Origin: Opitutia bacterium
GTDB lineage: Bacteria > Verrucomicrobiota > Verrucomicrobiia > Opitutales > Seribacteraceae
Length of the DNA stretch: 9,499 nt
Direction of reading: 5' to 3'
Assembly (NCBI GenBank): GCA_002692605.1
Contig: NZLE01000140.1
Coordinates: 1 to 9,499, forward strand
Position numbers and translations under genes: made by a program. The notes below the pieces were generated by a model. The model made no database searches. It was not told the DNA's origin and was given only the letters and a program-made list of their open reading frames with translations. Shown here piece after piece: positions 6,401 to 9,499 of this stretch. Every line of letters starts with the position of its first letter. Position 1 is the stretch's first letter.

Positions 6401-6552
6401 AATTTGTTTTGGTGATGGGTTGTTTTGCAATAATTTGCGCAAAGATAACGATTAAATGCGAGCCTTAAAACGAACTTTGTTCAAATTTTTCTTGCTTGAT
6501 CGGAGTCTTTCGGAAAACTGATTTCTTCTTTCAAACCTCCAAAATAGTACTT
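6401..6552. promoter_or_regulatory. Divergent intergenic region between thioredoxin-like and TIM-barrel genes
   Basis: This 152-base A/T-rich stretch must carry the promoters for both flanking genes. A short inverted repeat, GAAC-TTT-GTTC, lies near 6472-6482. No -35/-10 pair can be assigned with confidence on either strand, and neither gene has a Shine-Dalgarno sequence. Confidence 0.4.
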
Positions 6553-7572
6553 ATGAGCCTATCTTCTCTCAAACTTCATAATGCCATGTGGCCTGGTCTC
6601 GTCGGAAAAGGCGATGACGAAGGGCAGGAACCTCCCATCAGTTTGGAACGCATGCTTGATCTGTCGGCTGGCGCTTCCGTGGATGGACGCAAATTCGACG
6701 GCATTGATTACTTTCTCTTTCTGCCGCACACCAATCCCGAGGCGAGCGATGACGAGTTAAAAGCCATCGCGGATCTGATTGCGGGCAAGGGTTTTGACAT
6801 AGGCTCCCTGGTTGCCCCCGTTTGGCCAGGTACGGTTGGGGATTCCGCCATGGGAAGTGACGAGCAACAGGGTAAATTCCTGGACGCTGTGAAAATGGCT
6901 TGCCGAATCGCCAAGGTATTCAATGAGCACGGAGCCCGAAAGGGTGGTGTCATTCGGATCGATTCCGCTGAGTTTGGAGTCGAGCAATGGAAGGCAAACC
7001 CGGGTGAAGGAACGGCTAGAATAGTCGATACTTTCAAGAAAGCCGCTGCAATCGCCGCTGATCACGGCGAGCGCCTGGCAGCCGAGGGAGAGATTTGCTG
7101 GGCCGGCATGCATAGTTGGAAAGACATGCTCGATCTGCTCGAAGGAGTGGGTATGCCCGAAACTCTGGGCTTTCAAGCGGATTTGGCTCACACCTATTTA
7201 TACCTGATGGGCTACAATGCTCCCGAGCATGCTCTTCTTCAGGATGGGCATTCGGAAGAAGAGTTTTATACGGCTTACGAAGAGATGACCGATAAGTTGC
7301 GACCCTGGACCATCGATTTTCACGTCGCTCAAAACGACGGAGAGGTACATGGTGCGGGTTCGCATGACAAGACAGGCAAGCACTGCCCTGCGGATGATCC
7401 CAACGGCAAGTTGGATATCAGCCGCTGCTCCCAGTACTGGCTGAAGGATTTTCAAGAGCGTGGCATCAAGCACATTTGTTGGGACGGATGTATGTTCCCC
7501 AACGCCACTTTGGAGAACCCCGATACTTGGAATGCGATCCTCAAGGCCATGATCGGTGTGGTTTCCGATTGA
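6553..7572 (+). CDS. TIM-barrel sugar isomerase/epimerase-like protein (AP endonuclease 2 family)
   Basis: A 339-residue cytoplasmic protein of the xylose-isomerase-like TIM-barrel superfamily. Acidic and histidine residues placed like metal ligands are seen in AAEGEICWAGMHSW (E178/E180, H187), GFQADLAHTYLY (D210, H213) and IDFHVAQNDGEVHGAG (D256, H257, E264, H266). No signal peptide is present. Such proteins isomerise or epimerise sugars and keto sugars or act on inositol derivatives, but the name covers many activities and the substrate here cannot be read. Similar proteins are abundant in Planctomycetota and Verrucomicrobiota. The ATG at 6553 gives a natural start (MSLSSLKLHNAMWPG); a TTG at 6496 would add 19 phenylalanine-rich residues and is less likely. 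The gene stands alone, is divergent from the thioredoxin-like gene, and ends in a strong terminator. Confidence 0.82.
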   Translation: MSLSSLKLHNAMWPGLVGKGDDEGQEPPISLERMLDLSAGASVDGRKFDGIDYFLFLPHTNPEASDDELKAIADLIAGKGFDIGSLVAPVWPGTVGDSAMGSDEQQGKFLDAVKMACRIAKVFNEHGARKGGVIRIDSAEFGVEQWKANPGEGTARIVDTFKKAAAIAADHGERLAAEGEICWAGMHSWKDMLDLLEGVGMPETLGFQADLAHTYLYLMGYNAPEHALLQDGHSEEEFYTAYEEMTDKLRPWTIDFHVAQNDGEVHGAGSHDKTGKHCPADDPNGKLDISRCSQYWLKDFQERGIKHICWDGCMFPNATLENPDTWNAILKAMIGVVSD

Positions 7573-7601
7573 TTGATTCTTCAAAGTCTTTGCCAAGAAC
7601 G

Positions 7602-7630
7602 AGGTTTCCGCAGGCCGGAAACCTTTTTTT
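7602..7630 (+). terminator. Intrinsic terminator of the TIM-barrel gene
   Basis: A perfect 9-base-pair stem, AGGTTTCCG (7602-7610) with CGGAAACCT (7616-7624), closes a 5-base loop and runs directly into seven T (7624-7630). It sits 30 bases after the stop codon. This is a classic Rho-independent terminator and separates the gene from the downstream YfiR-receptor unit. Confidence 0.93.
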
Positions 7631-7737
7631 GTATGGTCTTTCTTATCACGCGTTTCTGGAGAAAAAGCTCAGGCGTATGACTGGCTGTTTTCCCCCGTTT
7701 CTACGACATTTGAGATAAATCGTGTAAAAAAATTAGG

Positions 7738-7749
7738 ATTGTTGACAAT
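7738..7749 (+). promoter_or_regulatory. Possible -35 element or small operator before the YfiR-like gene
   Basis: A consensus -35 hexamer TTGACA (7742-7747) lies inside a short inverted repeat, ATTGT-TG-ACAAT. No good -10 hexamer follows at 16-18 bases, so the promoter assignment is tentative. The rest of 7631-7887 is A/T-rich and holds no other recognisable element or gene. Confidence 0.25.
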
Positions 7750-7887
7750 TTCTCCGAAGAAAGGCTTTGCAAATATCCGATTTAATGTAGAAGCGATGTA
7801 GGCTTTTGAAATCTAACTTAACATACCAATGCTTTACAGATGCTTAGCATTATCGTGTCCACATCCGTACAACTCCCTTTGATTGCA

Positions 7888-8505
7888 ATGAGTTCTAAAA
7901 TCCGTTTTGTCTTTTTGCTCGTACATTTCCTGCTCTTATTTGCCTATGGGGCAAGTGCTGAGTCGTCCTCAACCGCAAGCGAGAGAGATCGGAGAACCGC
8001 TCGCATACAGGCAGCCTATCTTACCCATTTGGTAAAGTTCACTTATTGGCAGGAATCTCATTTGCCCGAAGCCGGGGAGGCTCCCAAAATCATTATTCTA
8101 GGAGAAGAAGGCAAAGGCTTCGTCGAATCTCTTAAATTTATAGTTGGACAAAGCGCACTTAGGATCGATGATCGGCTGGTGGAATTGCATCACTTTACGA
8201 ACCAAGAAAGAGTTGAGGCGGAAAAAGTGATCAAAGGGGGATGTCAGGTTGTGTATCTTTTAAAGAATTCCACTTTTTCCGTGCCTGAAATTAAAAGCCT
8301 GACCTTCCAAGCGGTGGTCTTTGGAGAAGAAAGAAAGTTTGTCGCAGAATCCGGGGGTGACGTATCCTTCGTAACCGCGAGAAACCGGGTGAAGTTGGTC
8401 GTGAGCGCAAAATATTTCAGGAGGACCTCACCGAAACTGAGTTCGAAACTAGCCAACCTCAAGAGTGTCGTGGAGATTTATCCCCCGTTTGGAACCGATA
8501 GCTAA
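7888..8505 (+). CDS. YfiR family (DUF4154) periplasmic protein
   Basis: A 205-residue exported protein. Residues 1-24 are a signal peptide (MSSKIRF, hydrophobic core, AYGASA). The YfiR/DUF4154 domain follows: QAAYLTHLVKFTYW at 41-54 matches the family's opening helix motif (usually xAAxLxNFxKFxxWP), then alternating strands around KIIILGEE (67-74) and VVYLLKN (121-127), and the closing block GGDVSFVTARNRVKLVVS with SSKLANLKSVV (156-195). In Pseudomonas, YfiR is a periplasmic repressor of the membrane diguanylate cyclase YfiN; in many other bacteria the family sits next to a TonB-dependent receptor and a sensor kinase or GGDEF protein. Here it is 27 bases upstream of such a receptor and likely co-transcribed. 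The ATG at 7888 is preferred over one at 7840, which would place 16 residues before the signal peptide. The cysteine pairs of Pseudomonas YfiR are absent: only one Cys (C119) is left. Confidence 0.85.
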   Translation: MSSKIRFVFLLVHFLLLFAYGASAESSSTASERDRRTARIQAAYLTHLVKFTYWQESHLPEAGEAPKIIILGEEGKGFVESLKFIVGQSALRIDDRLVELHHFTNQERVEAEKVIKGGCQVVYLLKNSTFSVPEIKSLTFQAVVFGEERKFVAESGGDVSFVTARNRVKLVVSAKYFRRTSPKLSSKLANLKSVVEIYPPFGTDS

Positions 8506-8523
8506 TAAGGTAACTTCGAATTT

Positions 8524-8527
8524 GGAG
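8524..8527 (+). promoter_or_regulatory. Ribosome binding site of the right-hand receptor gene
   Basis: GGAG lies 5 bases before the ATG at 8533, which fixes that start over the in-frame ATG at 8560. An ATG at 8528 is in another frame and too close to the site. Confidence 0.6.
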
Positions 8528-8532
8528 ATGCC

Positions 8533-9499
8533 ATGATTTGCAAAAGTAATTTCAATCGAATGATTGCCTTACCCCGAAATATAGTCCGGTTTCTTTGGTT
8601 TGTGTTTGCCCTCGGACAAGTTCCCGTATGGTCGGAGGATAATGCAAGCGAGCTTCTGAATCCATTCGAACAGGCGGAATTAATCCACCTGCTGAATTTG
8701 GATTTCCGAAGCTTATCTCAGGTTCAAGTACGAGGGGTTCTTGGCTATGACCAGCAATATTGGAGAAACCCCGCTTCGGTGCATGTCATTGAACCTGAGG
8801 ATGTCACGCAATTTGGTTACGCCAATACGGTGGAAGCCTTGCGCGGGGTTCCGGGAATGCACGTCAGTCGAGGTTTGGCTTATGACAATTTTGCATCCAT
8901 GAGAAACTTCAGCGGTTTCTCTACTCAAAAGTTTCTCGGTAAGATCGGAGGGAGAGAAGTTTCTCAACTGATGCTTGGCAGCGCAAACTATTCGGTCGAC
9001 GATTATCCCATTGCCGTGATCGACAGGATCGAAGTGATCCGGGGTCCCGGAGCGTCCATCTGGGGAACCAATGCGGTGAACGGCGTGATTAATTTGGTTA
9101 CCAAGCATTCCGGGGACACGCAGGGTGATTCCGTTCGCCTTCTTGTTGAGAAGTCGGGCACATTCATGGGCGATTACGTTCATGGGGGGCAAATCTCCGA
9201 AGATAGCTTTTACCGGGTTTGGGTAAGAAACCAGGAATATGCGGAGGGGACGCTCGATTCCGGTTTGCCTGCCCGGGACGATGGCTATCTTCGGAAATTC
9301 GGTTTTCGATATGACAAGGAATTGGGTTCGGATCTGAATCTTTTCATTTCCGCTGGAGCTGCAACGCGTCGTTTGGAGCACGTTTTGGATTTGTCCAGTC
9401 GCTTGCGTTACAATGTTGAGGAATTGCCCCCGATTCTAAGTGGAACAGGGTTTCCGCTGCAATCGGCCGTGTTGCAAGCCACAATTGATAACTTGAAAA
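8533..9499 (+). CDS. TonB-dependent receptor, N-terminal part (cut by window edge)
   Basis: The first 322 codons of an outer-membrane receptor that continues beyond the right edge. A signal sequence spans about residues 1-34 (RNIVRFLWFVFALG core, VPVWS). Residues 53-66, LLNLDFRSLSQVQV, resemble the 'LxxLSLEELxNIxV' lead-in of a receptor subgroup. The plug domain follows: ASVHVIEPEDVTQFG (81-95), VEALRGVPGMHVSRG (100-114), MRNFSGFS (123-130) and the hallmark IDRIEVIRGPGASIWGTNAV (163-182) followed by NGVINLVTK (183-191). Barrel strands begin after residue 200. This subgroup is frequently encoded with a YfiR-family protein and a signalling protein. The gene starts 27 bases after the YfiR-like gene with a good ribosome site. 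Ligand is unknown. Confidence 0.9.
   Translation, partial: MICKSNFNRMIALPRNIVRFLWFVFALGQVPVWSEDNASELLNPFEQAELIHLLNLDFRSLSQVQVRGVLGYDQQYWRNPASVHVIEPEDVTQFGYANTVEALRGVPGMHVSRGLAYDNFASMRNFSGFSTQKFLGKIGGREVSQLMLGSANYSVDDYPIAVIDRIEVIRGPGASIWGTNAVNGVINLVTKHSGDTQGDSVRLLVEKSGTFMGDYVHGGQISEDSFYRVWVRNQEYAEGTLDSGLPARDDGYLRKFGFRYDKELGSDLNLFISAGAATRRLEHVLDLSSRLRYNVEELPPILSGTGFPLQSAVLQATIDNLK

Noticed and set aside
8713..9381. Minus-strand open frame of 222 codons
   Set aside because: Antisense of the receptor, whose plus-strand frame has the complete plug signature.
1..9499. Mobile elements, CRISPR arrays, tRNA or rRNA genes
   Set aside because: No transposase, terminal repeats, regularly spaced repeats or RNA gene signatures were seen on either strand.

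Overview
The window looks like a chromosomal segment of a Gram-negative, polysaccharide- or sugar-degrading bacterium, with base composition near 50% G+C. Two proteins have the plug region of outer-membrane TonB-dependent receptors, which requires an outer membrane. The mixture of an oxidative deoxysugar operon, a TIM-barrel 'sugar isomerase/epimerase' and a YfiR-TonB receptor pair is typical of marine Verrucomicrobiota (Opitutales/Puniceicoccaceae type). That placement is inferred from gene content and sequence flavour, not from a marker gene. No rRNA, tRNA, CRISPR, insertion sequence or phage gene was seen.

Left two thirds (about 1-5660, all on the minus strand, so transcribed right to left): a tight operon in the order UxaA-family dehydratase, SDR dehydrogenase, fumarylacetoacetate-hydrolase-family enzyme, a second SDR dehydrogenase closely resembling L-fucose dehydrogenases, an L-2-hydroxyglutarate-oxidase-family flavoenzyme, and the start of a TonB-dependent receptor cut by the window edge. 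Gaps run from a 4-base overlap to 84 bases. Together these fit the non-phosphorylative L-fucose route: L-fucose is oxidised to L-fuconolactone, L-fuconate is dehydrated to 2-keto-3-deoxy-L-fuconate, this is oxidised to the 2,4-diketo acid, and that is hydrolysed to pyruvate plus L-lactate. The flavoenzyme may deal with the L-2-hydroxyacid product. A lactonase and an inner-membrane transporter are not in the window.

Middle (5661-5887): the leader and promoter region of that operon. It holds a C8 run (on the transcribed strand) flanked by short inverted arms, a 9-base-arm palindrome with an extra half-site that looks like a repressor operator, and a strong bulged hairpin just after the next gene. 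5888-6400 (minus) encodes an exported thioredoxin-fold protein with WCPPC.

Right third (plus strand): a TIM-barrel isomerase/epimerase-like protein (6553-7572) ending in a textbook intrinsic terminator, then a two-gene unit of a YfiR-family (DUF4154) periplasmic protein (7888-8505) and a TonB-dependent receptor that runs off the right edge (8533-9499). In other bacteria this pair often sits beside a membrane histidine kinase or GGDEF protein, so it may be a sensing module rather than simple uptake.

A pattern across the window: clear Shine-Dalgarno sequences occur only before downstream operon genes (SDR1, the flavoenzyme, the right-hand receptor). The other six starts have none.
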